From assembly GCA_947179155.2 (NCBI GenBank), contig OX359265.1:3147501-3211500 (forward strand): a stretch of 64,000 nucleotides of DNA, in the 5' to 3' direction. The notes under the pieces were generated by a model, which did not search any database, was not told the DNA's origin, and worked only from the letters and a program-made list of their open reading frames with translations. Within the stretch, counting starts at the first letter, position 1, and each line of letters starts with the position of its first letter. The stretch is from Hedera helix (lineage: Eukaryota > Streptophyta > Magnoliopsida > Apiales > Araliaceae). The position numbers were made by a program, and so were the translations under genes. This document shows positions 45,540-58,614 of the stretch, piece by piece.

Positions 45540-45780
45540 CATGTCCGTGATTCAAAGGAGTAATGAATCCCTGAGGGACTATTTGAACTGATTTACAAAG
45601 AAGGCATTAAAGATTCCTAATTTGGATCAATTGTAGCAATGGTGGCCCTAACCAATGGAATGATAAATTAACATTTAAAGGTTTCTCTAGCTAAGAATCC
45701 CCTGAAAGTTATGACGAAACTTCAAAGAAAAGTAAAAAAATACATGGTCGTCGAGGATATTGTTCAACCTAAAATAGTGA
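45540..45780 (+). pseudogene. Decayed gypsy gag in the fourth element
   Basis: One frame reads RSNESLRDYLN, stop, FTKKALKIPNLDQL, stop. A shifted frame continues NGMIN, stop, HLKVSLAKNP and MTKLQRKVKKYMVVEDI. This is the gag domain of plant gypsy elements with at least three stops and a frameshift. Confidence 0.75.
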
Positions 45781-46009
45781 TGACAGAAAAAGAAAGAATG
45801 ATGAGCCTGAAAATAATGACAACATAATAAAAAGAGATTAAGAAGGAATAATAAATCTTCAAATGCGACACTTCCCTCAAGGTACTATGAATATACATCC
45901 CTAACTTCTCAAATAAATCAAATTTTAATAGAGATAACATCTGAATCTTATGTAAGGTGGCCTAAACCTATGCGACTGATGCTGAAAAAAGATATCAAAG
46001 TCAATATTG

Positions 46010-46262
46010 CGGATATCATTAAGGCCAGAATTAAGACCATGAAGGTAAAAAAAAATGCCATGGAGGCTCATAATTAAGTTATGTAAGCCAGAGTTAAGGT
46101 CATGGAGTCCATAATTAAAGTCATGAAGGCCCAGAATTAATGTCATGGGTGCCAAGAATTAGCACAATAAGCGTTAAGAATTAAGGCTATGGAGACCAAG
46201 AATTAAAGTCATATGAATGCCCAGAATTAAGACTATGAAAGCCAAGAATTAGCGTCATGGGC
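46010..46262. repeat. Degenerate ~28-base tandem array before the 3' LTR
   Basis: About eight to ten units of the type AGAATTAAGGTCATGGAGGCC with many substitutions. As in two other elements of this window, the array lies between gag remains and the 3' LTR. Confidence 0.75.
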
Positions 46263-46411
46263 ATACTAAAAAATAACCCACCAATGACAAATGATGTGGA
46301 TAAAAATAACCCATAAATGGCAAGTTATCACGTGTTATTTCTAAAACTTTATTAATGAAGGGTAATATAATAATTTCGCTCATTGAGTATTCTAAAAACA
46401 TATTAAATTCA

Positions 46412-47811
46412 GGAGTTAAATCATTTTTTTTTCCACTGAACTACATACTAATTTGCATATGTATTAATAAATTAATTTATTTTTTTTACAATCGACTCGC
46501 TGAACGGATTTTTTTTTGTAAAATTTAAATTTTTCGTCTAATAGTGCTAAAATTTAACGAGATGTTGACATGACTGTTTATGTTGATAATTCAACATATT
46601 AAATATGATATGATAATGATGATTTGTATTAAAAATGAAGAAAATAATATTTTTAATTAGTTTACACTTTGGCCTTAGACATTCATATTAAAAAAATGAT
46701 TTTATTAGAATGTGTCCTTAGAACACATGCTAAGCGCGAAATTCAATGTATAATATTATTTGTTTATGTATTTATACTGAATTCAATGTATAAAAAAATA
46801 ATATACTAGTAGACCCCATGTATTTAATTCAGTGCAAATATATAAAAAAATAATATTTAGTGGAGTCCATCTTTTATTTTTCGCGCTTGTGTCCCTAAAA
46901 AAAAAAATCCTAATTTATCCCTCCCTTGTTTCTCTTTCCTCTGTTTCTCTCTAGCAACTCCCATGGAAGCCGAACCTACTAAAAAAGATAATTAACAAGT
47001 TTTAAAAGCTTTAAAACAAGCTTCCCACAATTTAAAAACCAGTTCAGTCAATTTCACCCTCTCCAACGATCCACTTGCCTTCATCTTCACCATTTGAGAC
47101 TCCACAGAAGACCACCTCAATCAGCCATAACCACCACTAGCTTTTAACTAAACTAACCAAAATCAACCAAGATCCACCAACATGAAGCTATTGTTACCGG
47201 CAATCAGCAACAACAGAGTAAGCACCATCGAAGCCCCAAAAACAAACCAAATCTACAAAAAAATGAAGACTTTCTAATCTTAAAACTGACCTAAATGCAT
47301 AACTCTCAGAATTGGATTTCGAGAACTTATAAAAAGATTGTGATATGGTACCTTCAAATTCAATGTTTTGTATTCTCCAATTTCCACGTTTTCTATTAAG
47401 CCTTCAACATGTTTGTCCATGGTGGCACCGGTGGTGTAACATCGTTCTTGCGGTTCATGATGAAAAAGATCTGGATATATTTTTGATTGGGTAATCTTTT
47501 AAGGGTGGGTTATATTTTGTAGGTGGATTATCTTTTGTGGGTGGGTTATATTTTGTGGGTGGGTAATACCCGAATAAGTGTTTGTTTTGTTTTAATTTAT
47601 TCTTACTTGTCCACATTTATTTGTTTTTTAATATCCAACTAACCATTGACATGGTGTCAAGTTAACATTTTGTTAAATTTTAACATTCTTAAATAAAAAA
47701 TTTTAATTTTGTAAAAAAAATTCAATTAAGTGATTCGATTATAAAAAAAATAATTCAACAATGTATATATAAATTGGTGTCTAGTTTAGTGAAAAAAAAG
47801 TTATTTAACCC
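46412..47811. mobile_element. Mutator-like element inserted in the 3' LTR (1400 bp)
   Basis: 9-bp flanks TTAAATTCA (46403-46411) and TTAAATTCT (47812-47820) differ at one base. Terminal inverted repeats of about 200 bases begin GGAGTTAAATCATTTTTTTT and, from the right, GGGTTAAATAACTTTTTTTT. The interior includes a fold-back MITE-like block (46705-46895) and a C-rich, untranslated-leader-like stretch with ATGGAAGCCGAACC at 46963. There is no transposase and no long ORF. Possibly a Pack-MULE carrying gene leader sequence. Confidence 0.75.
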
Positions 47812-48096
47812 TTAAATTCTGTAAATGATATAAATTCCAGAAAGTTTAACCAAATTAAGGATTAAAAATTTGAAAGGTCTCTAAAGCCAATTAGAATTTT
47901 AATTCTTAACTCATGAAAAAGAGAATTTTTATCTTATACATAAGGCCACAAGGGGATGCTCCAGTATAATTATGGTACTATTTATTTTAATAATAAATTT
48001 TTTTCTTTATTTTAATATTTTGACTTAAGTATCAGAACATTTTTTTAAAGTCAAAGTTCGTAAATTGACCAACATTTTAATTTGAAGCTCTTGATT

Positions 48097-49050
48097 GACT
48101 CATCAATTATGATCGAAATCTCAACAATAAAAGGGTTTATGAAAGTTAAATAAGACTTGTGCTACATGTCTTATCGGCTAAGGATTAGAAAATTTGGCGG
48201 AGGGAGTAAGCCTCTTTTAGAGATAGAAACAACTTTCTTATGAAGTAATTGAGAATTAGTAAATACGGCATAACGAGCTAATTGGAAAAAATAGCAATTT
48301 TAGAAGAAGAAATACTCAACCTTATATTTTTCACTATTTTGGGAATTCGCTAGAAAAACTGTACTTAATGATATGAAATTATATTAATGAATTTGAGTAT
48401 ATTCATATACCGTGTCGTTTTATATTATAATGACAAATTAAACAAAATATTAATATTTTTGTTAAATTATTTTGCAATATAGTATGTTAAAAATGTGCTC
48501 GTTGAAGCTCTATAAGCTGGTGGAATTGATGAATTAATATTTTTCACGATTACAATAAAAAATACTAATCTTACATAACAAAATACAAGTGATTTTAAAA
48601 AAAAAAAATTCCCGCTCACCTCTTAAAATTTGATCCGAACCGTTCAAAAAATTAGATAAATGTCACCATTCATTCACTTTATATCTCTCGAGCAATAAAA
48701 TTCTTTCATTCTTCACTCTTTTCCTGCTAGGACTTTGTCTTGTGATAGAGGGAATCACTCTTTTTCAATCCCCAGACTCCTTATTCATCTTTTGTGCCCT
48801 GAGCCTGGCGGCCAAATGCAGCTGACGGCCGTTTCAGTGGAGGACCTGACGACCTTATTTTCACTTGAACGATTGGCGATAAAAGTAGCAGTGTCATAGA
48901 CACGGATGTCAGCTAGTAATATATATTTGGAAAGTTTACTAGTAATTTTTGAAAAGTTTACTACATAATACTAATTCCATGTAGGATTCTAGTCAACCAT
49001 TTGACGATCATGTGAACGAAGAGCTAGGGTAGTAATACGAGTTTCTCCGC
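48097..49050. promoter_or_regulatory. Upstream region of the RNA polymerase II gene
   Basis: Spacer between the gypsy element and the NRPB1 TATA box. The part after 48650 is less AT-rich and may hold proximal promoter elements; none could be assigned firmly. Confidence 0.35.
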
Positions 49051-49060
49051 CTATAAATAT
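49051..49060 (+). promoter_or_regulatory. TATA box of NRPB1
   Basis: CTATAAATAT, about 245 bases upstream of the ATG. Transcription would start near 49085, giving a 5' UTR of about 220 bases with no upstream ATG of note before 49304. Confidence 0.55.
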
Positions 49061-49303
49061 CCGTCGCATCCTGCGTTTCTCCTTTCCATATCTCTCCTCT
49101 CTTAGCAGAGGGCAATTCAGATTGCTCATTGACTCCCCCTTTTTTTGTTAATTTGACCTTTAAATTTGAAAGAATCAAAACTAAATTCTTTTCCATAGTC
49201 TTATCCAGTTCAAAAATCAAAACTTTACTTCACTCAATTTCAAAACCATAAATTTTTGTATACTATATAGTTTCAATTGTAATCTCAACGATCTGAAACA
49301 GCT

Positions 49304-52300
49304 ATGGATATGCGATTTCCATACTCGCCGGCCGAGGTTGCCAAAGTTCGTAGGGTTCAGTTCGGCATACTCAGCCCCGATGAGATTGTAAATTCTCTCT
49401 CCTCTTTTTACAATTTCAGAATTTTGCTGGGAAATGATTGGATTTTTAGGGTTTACGGGATTCCAAATCGGGAGAATTTGAATTTTTAATGGTTGATATT
49501 TGTGTGTGCAGAGGCAAATGTCTGTGGTGCACATCGAGCACGGGGAGACAACGGAGCGTGGGAAGCCAAAGCCAAGTGGTCTAAGTGACCCTAGGCTTGG
49601 GACTATTGACCGGAAGATGAAGTGTGAGACGTGTATGGCTAATATGGCTGAGTGCCCTGGTCATTTCGGTCACCTTGAGCTGGCTAAACCCATGTATCAT
49701 ATCGGGTTTCTCAAAACTGTACTCAGTATCATGCGTTGCGTTTGCTTCAATTGCTCCAAAATCCTCGCAGATGAGGTACCCTTTTGGATCAATTATTTCA
49801 GGGATCATAAAGTTCTTGTCTTTGTGATTTCTGATTGGGTTAGTATACTGGAAATTAGGTAGGAACTAATGGATGCATTAGAACTTTGTATTGATACATA
49901 TCAAATTTACATATTGGATATCAGACTTGCTTTTTGATTCTTTGATAGTAGTATAGAGCATGGGTATTAAAAGCCTTCTTTTTGCGTGGATAGAATTTTA
50001 GAAACTTCACTTGTTTGATTCTTTATCAGTTCCCTCCGCATAAAGAGTTCGACTGAAACTGCACTAAATCTTTCCTGCGTCATAATTGAATTCTTAGCCT
50101 TTTAAAATGGCTTGAGTTTTCACCCTAGTAAAGTGTATCTATGTTTTCATGTTTGGATTGGGTTATTTCTTAAACCTCCAAAATATGCTTTACTTGTGGG
50201 TGGATAGCCTTTTACAATGTTACTCATTCTTCTTATCATAAACCTTATGTTCTTAACATGACTGCAATTATTTCCTCAACTTTCTTTGCTTCACCATTAA
50301 TCAGAATATTCTTTTGAATGTTATCATTCTTATTTACTCCCTAATTTTTTAGGAGGATTACAAATTTAAGCAAGCTCAGAAAATCAGGAATCCGAAAAAT
50401 AGACTCAGAAAGATTTTGGATTCCTGCAAGAGTAAAACCAAATGTGAAGGTGGTGACGAAATAGAGTCGCAAAGCCAAGATGCTGATGAACCAGTTAAGA
50501 AGAGTAGAGGGGGTTGTGGCGCTCAACAACCAAAGATTACTGTTGAAGGTATGAAAATGATTGCTGAATACAAAATTCAGAAAAAGAAAAATGATGATCC
50601 AGAACAGCTACCTGAGCCTGTTGAAAGAAAACAACAGCTTTCTGCTGAGAGGGTAACTTCATTTAAAATACTTTCTTTTTTCACAATCCTTATATTTCCT
50701 CCATTTTCATATCTTCTGGCTCTCCGTATCTTCACATTTTTTGTTATTGGATGTTTTCCATAGGTGCTAAATGTCCTGAAGCGGATAAGCGATGAAGACT
50801 GCATGTTATTGGGCTTGAATCCTAAATATGCCCGACCAGATTGGATGATCCTGCAGGTTCTTCCAATTCCTCCACCTCCAGTGAGACCTTCTGTGATGAT
50901 GGATACTTCTGCACGAAGTGAGGCAAGTTTCTTTAACTCTTTTATGATGGGTCCTGCACTTGAAATCTAAGAATCCTTTCTTAATCTTTATGAGGTTTAT
51001 TGACTTGCATTACCCTTTTTTGATTATTAAAATTTGAAAAGAACTTTTCCACTGCATACAATATCTGTATGAAGTATTCAGTGAGCTAATAGACGACAGT
51101 TGTCAGCTGGAGAATTTGGTATTCATATTCTAAATGGAAAGTTTTTAGATTAATGCAAGCTGTTTTCTTTATCATTACAAACTAAATGTTGATGGCCTAA
51201 ACCTCTCTCTCTCTCTCTCTCTCTGTGATCGAAACAGGATGATTTAACTCATCAATTGGCAATGATCATTAGACATAACGAGAATTTAAGGAGGCAGGAG
51301 AGAAATGGAGCTCCTGCACACATAATTTCTGAATTTGCTCAGCTATTGCAGTTCCATGTTGCTACATATTTTGACAATGAGCTTCCTGGACAGCCAAGGG
51401 TGTGTAAACATTTTCATGCTTTACGTTACGGTTATTATATTGGGTTTCACTTAAACTCCTTTCATACTCTTTGTTCAGGCTACACAGAGGTCAGGGCGTC
51501 CAATCAAATCAATTTGCAGTAGGCTTAAGGCCAAGGAGGGTCGAATTAGAGGTAATTTGATGGGGAAGCGTGTTGATTTCTCGGCAAGGACAGTTATCAC
51601 ACCAGATCCAACTATTAACATTGATCAACTAGGAGTACCGTGGAGTATTGCTTTAAATTTAACTTATCCAGAGACTGTCACTCCTTATAATATTGAAAGG
51701 TAATAAATGTTCTTTGTTATACTCGTTATAAGCCTGGATGTGTTTTGTAAACATGATCTCCCTTCCTGGCTAGGTTGAAGGAGCTTGTTGAATATGGCCC
51801 TCATCCTCCCCCAGGGAAAACTGGAGCTAAGTACATCATTAGAGAAGATGGTCAGAGGCTTGATCTTCGTTATTTGAAGAAAAGCAGTGATCATCATCTG
51901 GAACTTGGATACAAGGCAATTATGCTTTTACCTTAGCTAGCTACAGCTGATTTAGTTTTTCATTTGCTCTTATATTATTCTTCATTTTTGTTGCAGGTTG
52001 AGCGACACTTAAATGATGGGGACTTTATTCTATTTAACAGGCAACCAAGTCTTCATAAGATGTCTATCATGGGGCATAGAATCAAAATCATGCCATACTC
52101 CACTTTCCGGTTGAACCTATCTGTCACTTCCCCCTACAATGCAGATTTTGATGGAGATGAAATGAACATGCATGTTCCTCAGTCATTTGAAACAAGAGCA
52201 GAAGTTTTGGAGTTAATGATGGTACCTAAATGCATTGTGTCCCCTCAGGCAAATCGACCAGTAATGGGTATTGTGCAGGATACACTCTTGGGTTGCCGTA

Positions 52301-55300
52301 AGATCACTAAAAGAGATACCTTTATTGAGAAGGTACATTGTTTTGGTTAACATTTAAGAAGTTTGTTTCATTTCCGTACGCTTGAATTTTCTGCTGGTTT
52401 CATCTTGGGAGTTGAAGTCTAAATCTCTGTTTGTTTTTGTAGGATGTTTTCATGAACATTCTCATGTGGTGGGAGGATTTTGATGGGAAAGTACCTGCTC
52501 CTGCAATTTTGAAGCCTAGGCCTCTTTGGACAGGAAAGCAAGTGTTTAATCTTATAATCCCAAAACAAATAAATCTCATGAGGCAATCAGCCTGGCATTC
52601 TGATAATGAAACTGGACATATCACACCTGGAGACACTCAGGTTCGAATAGAAAAAGGGGAAGTCATTACTGGTACTCTTTGCAAGAAAACCCTTGGCGCA
52701 TCAACTGGGAGTCTTATTCATGTCATTTGGTAATTTTTTTAAGTAAATATCCTAGGATGATATTTCTTTGATTCATACTAATTGTTATTTATGGAATTTC
52801 ATTATTTATGTTTGCTTGTAGGGAGGAGGTTGGCCCTGATGCTGCTCGCAAATTTCTAGGACATACCCAGTGGCTTGTTAACTATTGGCTTTTGCAGCAG
52901 GGTTTCAGCATTGGTATTGGAGACACAATAGCAGATGCAGCAACCATGGAAAAAATTAATGAAACTATCTCTTCTGCAAAGAATGCTGTCAAAGAACTTA
53001 TCCGATCTGCACAAGATAAGGATTTAGAGCCGGAGCCTGGTCGTACTATGATGGAATCTTTTGAGAATAAAGTCAATCAGGTGGACGAATATGAAATGTT
53101 TTTTTGAAAGGTCAACACTTCATGCTGTTGAGTTTACTAACACTATTCATTCCACAGGTATTGAACAAGGCTCGTGATGATGCTGGAAGTAGTGCTGAGA
53201 AAAGTTTATCAGAGAGTAATAACCTCAAGGCAATGGTTACGGCTGGGTCAAAAGGAAGTTTCATTAATATATCACAAATGACTGCCTGCGTGGGGCAGCA
53301 GAATGTTGAGGGAAAGCGAATACCATACGGCTTCATTGATCGGACTCTTCCTCATTTCACCAAGGATGACTATGGACCTGAAAGTCGTGGCTTTGTAGAG
53401 AACTCTTATCTTCGAGGGTTGACCCCTCAAGAATTCTTTTTTCATGCTATGGGTGGTAGAGAAGGTTTGATTGACACAGCAGTCAAAACTTCTGAGACTG
53501 GCTATATCCAGCGGCGACTAGTAAAAGCTATGGAAGATATTATGGTCAAGTATGACGGTACTGTCAGGAACTCACTAGGGGATGTTATCCAGTTTCTTTA
53601 TGGTGAGGATGGTATGGATGCTGTTTGGATTGAGTCACAGAAGCTGGATTCCCTTAAAATGAAGAAGGATGAATTTGATAAGGTTTTCAAGTATGAGATT
53701 GATGATGGGAACTGGAATCCAAGTTACATGCTACCAGAACATGTAGAGGATTTGAAAACTATTCGGGAGTTCCGCAATGTGTTCGATGCTGAAGTCCAGA
53801 AGCTTGAAGCAGATAGATTACAGCTTGGAACAGAGATTACAACAACCGGTGATAACACTTGGCCTATGCCTGTGAATCTTAAGAGGCTTATTTGGAATGC
53901 GCAGAAGACGTTCAAGGTTGATTTGAGAAGACCTTCTGATATGCATCCAATGGAGATTGTGGAAGCAGTTGATAAGCTTCAGGAAAGGCTGAAGGTTGTA
54001 CCAGGTGATGATTTAATGAGCATGGAAGCTCAGAAAAATGCCACCCTTTTCTTTAACATCCTTCTCCGCAGCACATTTGCGAGTAAGAGAGTGTTGCAGG
54101 AGTACAGGCTTACTCGGGAGGCGTTTGAGTGGGTTATTGGGGAAATAGAATCGCGTTTTCTGCAGTCACTTGTAGCGCCTGGAGAAATGATTGGCTGTGT
54201 TGCAGCTCAGTCCATTGGTGAGCCTGCCACTCAGATGACTCTCAACACCTTCCACTATGCTGGTGTGAGTGCAAAGAATGTCACTCTTGGTGTTCCTAGG
54301 TTGCGGGAAATCATTAATGTTGCCAAAAAAATCAAAACCCCTTCTCTATCTGTCTATTTGAAGCCTCATGTTAGTTCTTCAAAAGAAAAAGCCAAGAATG
54401 TCCAGTGTGCCTTGGAGTACACTACTCTACGGAGTGTAACACAAGCTACTGAAGTATGGTATGATCCAGATCCGATGAGCACCATTATAGAAGAGGATGT
54501 TGATTTTGTCAAGTCTTACTATGAGATGCCGGATGAAGAAATTGACCCGGATAAAATTTCTCCCTGGCTACTTCGTGTAGAGTTGAATCGGGAAATGATG
54601 ATTGATAAGAAATTAAGCATGGCCGATATTGCTGAGAAAATCAATCTCGAGTTTGATGATGATTTAACCTGCATATTTAATGATGATAATGCTGATAAGT
54701 TGATTCTGCGTATACGCATTATGAATGATGAGGCTCCTAAAGGCGAGTTGCAAGATGAATCTGCGGAAGATGACGTTTTTCTCAAGAAGATTGAAAGCAA
54801 TATGCTGACTGAAATGGCCCTTCGTGGCATCCCTGATATAAACAAAGTGTTCATCAAACAGCAGAAAACCAACAGATTTAATGAGATTAATGGATTCGTG
54901 TCAGAGTCTGAATGGATGCTCGATACTGAAGGTGTGAATCTTTTGGCTGTAATATGTCACGAAGATGTTGATGCACGAAGGACGACTAGCAATCACTTGA
55001 TTGAAGTGATTGAAGTTCTTGGAATTGAAGCAGTTCGTCGGTCCTTACTGGATGAGTTGCGAGTGGTGATATCATTTGATGGATCATATGTGAACTACAG
55101 GCACTTGGCTATACTGTGTGACACTATGACATACCGTGGACACTTGATGGCCATCACTCGTCATGGTATTAATAGGAATGACACAGGTCCAATGATGAGA
55201 TGCTCCTTTGAGGAAACAGTGGACATTCTTCTAGATGCTGCTGTTTATGCCGAAACAGATTACCTGCGGGGTGTCACTGAAAATATTATGTTGGGTCAGC

Positions 55301-57851
55301 TTGCACCAATTGGTACCGGAGATTGTTCTTTGTATTTGAATGAGCAGATGCTTCAACAAGCTATTGATATCCAGCTTCCTAGTTACATGGAAGGTCTGGA
55401 CTTCGGCATGACACCTGCCCGCTCACCAATCTCAGGCACCCCATATCATGATGGGATGATGTCTCCTAATTACCTGTTGAGCCCAAATCTTCGATTATCA
55501 CCCATTACAGATGCACAATTTTCTCCTTATGTTGGCGGTATGGGATTCTCTCCCACATCTTCCCCAGGATACAGCCCCTCTTCTCCAGGATACAGTCCCT
55601 CCTCTCCTGGATATAGCCCTACCTCTCCAGGTTATAGCCCAACTTCTCCTGGATATAGCCCCACATCACCAGGTTACAGCCCCACTTCCCCGACATATAG
55701 TCCAAGCTCTCCAGGCTATAGTCCAACAAGCCCCACATATTCTCCCACAAGTCCATCTTACTCCCCAACCTCACCTAGTTATAGTCCAACATCACCCAGC
55801 TACAGTCCTACCTCTCCTAGTTATAGCCCTACATCTCCCAGTTACAGTCCAACTTCTCCAAGCTACAGCCCCACTTCACCAGCATACAGTCCCACGTCTC
55901 CAGCATACAGCCCTACATCTCCTGCATATAGCCCCACTTCACCATCCTATAGCCCGACATCTCCATCCTACAGTCCTACTTCACCATCTTACAGCCCAAC
56001 ATCACCATCATACAGCCCAACATCACCTTCTTACAGTCCAACTTCTCCATCGTACAGCCCTACTTCTCCTGCGTATAGCCCAACTTCTCCAGGTTATAGT
56101 CCAACTTCTCCGAGCTATAGCCCAACATCTCCTAGCTACAGCCCTACATCACCTAGTTACAATCCTTCATCAGCAAAATACAGCCCGTCCCTAGCATATT
56201 CCCCGAGCAGTCCAAGACTGTCTCCAGCCAGCCCATACAGCCCAACGTCCCCCAATTACAGGTAACTCGCAACTCCTTACAACTACATGCTTTATTCAAT
56301 TGGTTGCGCTTATGAATTGGCAGATATTCAAAGTTGGCAATCACTAATACAGCCAACTTATCTACTTTTGCTACATATATTCTTCTTTCCTGATTTTAGA
56401 TGTGAATGCAACTGTTGGCTAAACTGATGTCTACTAAGCAGTAATTTTGAATGTTATTTTTTCTTGCAGCCCAACATCACCATCATATTCACCGACATCT
56501 CCATCTTATTCCCCTTCAAGTCCAACATACAGTCCCAGCAGGTAAATCTATTTGCATAATTTTATGCGGAACCTCAATATTTATAGTCTTGTTGTTTGTT
56601 TGCTTGTTCCTTTTCCTTTCTAAAATACTCCTTCCATTCCAAAATATAAGATTATTATTGACCTTTTGAAGTCAACTTAAGACATTTTCAAATTCAAAAT
56701 TAACATAGATTCCATTAGTTTTAGTCAATACAATGATGATTGTTGCAAACTATCTAAAAAATACTATTTATTATAAAATTTATTGTTTCATAATTTTTAA
56801 TAAAGCATCTCAATTTTGAGTTTGAAAATGTCTTTGATCGACTTTCAAAACTCAATAATGATCTTCTAATTTGGAATGAAGGGAATATAATTTTTATGAT
56901 CTGTAAATGTACTCAATGGGATCTGATTTTATTTATCTGAATATTAGAATGTAAGGCCAGACACATAATGAATGCTAATTGTTTCTACATTGAATTCGTG
57001 AGTTGAGTGAATGGAATGAACATTATGACATAGTCTAGCTTACTCCTTAATCTGCATGCTTTTAGTGATACCTTTAAATTTTGTGCATGCTACATAATTA
57101 AATAATATGCTGAAATCTATTTTTTTCAGTTCTGTTAGGAGAGCTATTTCTTCTCTCCATCTTACAACCCGAATATGTTTCTGCTGCTTAATAATCATTA
57201 TTGACTATGATAATATTTTTATGCTACATGATTAATGTATTAAAGAGGTTAAACCCTTCATCCCAAGAAAAAAAAAAAGGAATGACGTAGAGTGGCCGTT
57301 CAAATGGTGATTGATTTCAGTTTCCTTCCGAAAATTGTCATTTGAAAATTGGTCGGTCCTGTTTCTCAAAATGCGTGATGTCATATATCCATAATGTAAG
57401 AAAAGATAAATCTGGATTCTGGTTTCAGAAACAACTTGCTTTTGAAGCTGATTTTTTGAAAAGGCTGCATTTCCTCCTATTGTTGCATCACCAAACTTTT
57501 GTTTTTATTTGTAATTTGATTGCACTCTAAAATGATTGCATTAATATATTGCGTTTTGCAGTCCTTATAACTCTGGTGTGAGCCCAGATTATAGCCCGAG
57601 TTCACCACAATACAGGTGAGTTAAATCTTCTTTTTTTTATCTGGAGTTAAATTGGGGGTGGTTTATTTTTGGTTTCCATGTTTCTTCAAGATGGTTTGAG
57701 AATTGAGATGACGGTTTAGTTGACCTCTTTTCCTTTGTGCTTGTCCAGTCCAAGTGCTGGGTACTCACCAAGTGCACCCGGATATTCACCGTCCTCCACT
57801 AGTCAGTATACTCCCCCATTGAGCGACAAGGACAATGGAACTAAGAATTGA
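49304..57851 (+). CDS. NRPB1: DNA-directed RNA polymerase II largest subunit, 14 coding exons, 1848 aa
   Basis: Catalytic subunit of Pol II in the nucleus. Exons: 49304-49387, 49512-49775, 50353-50652, 50764-50922, 51238-51399, 51479-51699, 51774-51915, 51997-52332, 52443-52729, 52822-53080, 53158-56261, 56470-56541, 57562-57615, 57749-57851. They sum to 5547 bases with every phase matching. Visible landmarks: zinc-binding C66-C69-C76-H79 with C106/C109 in the clamp; the active-site loop NADFDGD at 492-498, whose three aspartates hold the catalytic magnesium; the bridge-helix/trigger-loop region with AAQSIGEPATQMTLNTFHYAG in exon 11; and a C-terminal domain from about residue 1543 of about 40 YSPTSPS-type heptads, with the divergent last repeats in exons 12-14. 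Introns 4 and 7 begin with GC instead of GT. All CTD introns are phase 2 and split a serine codon. Length matches plant NRPB1. No disabling change is seen. Confidence 0.97.
56628..56885. mobile_element. Stowaway-like MITE in NRPB1 intron 12
   Basis: TA at both sides (56626-56627, 56886-56887). Terminal repeats are CTCCTTCCATTCCAAAATAT and, on the other strand, TTCCCTTCATTCCAAATTAG. It belongs to the same family as the copy at 27657. It lies in the 1020-base intron between two CTD exons. Confidence 0.75.
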
Positions 57852-58150
57852 ATAGACAGATATTCTATTTAGAGGGAGAACTTGTGTAAAACTTGTTGCG
57901 AGACTGGAATATAGAAAATCTACCTACAGACTCAGGGATAGGCTTTGTTTGTTGTTGAAGGGCTAGGCTTTGTGTGTTGTAAGACCACAGATATGTATCT
58001 TTTTTGGTACTACCAAGAACTTGTTACATAACTAGGGGAGGGGAGAGTGAGACTTGAGCTCATCTAACGCTCAGTTGTGATGTTTGTAACATTTGTGTTA
58101 TTGTAGAATATAACTCTGCCCCTATTGCTAATTAAAATAATTTATAAATT
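57852..58150 (+). other. Probable 3' UTR of NRPB1
   Basis: About 250-300 bases of less AT-rich sequence after the stop. AATTAAAATAA and AATATAAC stretches near 58107-58140 are possible polyadenylation signals; the exact site cannot be seen. Confidence 0.4.
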
Positions 58151-58363
58151 TGCTTAAATATTATGTACACTTCTGATACAAATTAAAGTTCACTTTAATA
58201 CACTATTTAGTATAAAAATCTACCTACAAAGGCTAAAAATGCCAAAAAAAAAAGAAATTTGATGATTTTCTAGGTACTTTTTAATTTTTTTTATCATCAT
58301 CTTTACTGCTATTTAGGCATGTCGTTATTGTACTATCATCCCCTGGGGTGATTAAAATCGCCT

Positions 58364-58614
58364 TATACTTCTATCATTTTTTGGGGGTACAATTATAAGA
58401 TCTTTTGGGGTCAACGTAAAATATTTTTAAATTTAAAATTAATATAAATTATTTTAATTTTTATTTTACAATGATAAATATTTAAAAATTATTAATTATT
58501 GTAAAATTTATTTTTTCATAATTTTTTATAAATCGTCTTAATTTTAAGTTTTTAAATATTTTAAATTAATGTCTAAAAATTAATAATAATTTAATATTTT
58601 AGAATAAAGGTAAT
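58364..58614. repeat. Decayed Stowaway-like MITE
   Basis: Left half contains ATTATAAGATCTTTTGGGGT and CAACGTAAAATATTTTTAA; the right end is AATATTTTAGAATAAAGGTAA. Same family as 27657 and 56628 but more diverged. Confidence 0.5.

Larger units (their letters stand above)
42624..48096 (+). mobile_element. Fourth gypsy-type element, decayed, hosting two later insertions
   Basis: The 5' LTR (about 42624-43086) shares ATTAATAAAGGGTAATATAA, CTATTTTAATAATAA-type blocks and GTCAAAGTTC with sequence at 46265-46411 plus 47812-48096. The latter is therefore one 3' LTR split by a MULE. A CTATAAATGGGG TATA box lies at 42859. TTGACGCCGTATGTAAGAAACG at 43091-43112 resembles the primer-binding site of plant gypsy elements (GGCGCCGTCTGTGGGAA). 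A decayed gag and a tandem array follow; there is no pol. A copia solo LTR interrupts the interior. Boundaries are approximate. Confidence 0.65.

Noticed and set aside
55511..56194. 227-codon plus-strand frame rich in LLLDIAPHH-type repeats
   Set aside because: An alternate-frame reading of the CTD heptad repeats of NRPB1.
53104..56265. A single 1053-codon ORF with its own start at 53104
   Set aside because: The first 18 codons are intron 10 read through. Homology to NRPB1 begins at the acceptor at 53158, and the NYR stop is intron 11.
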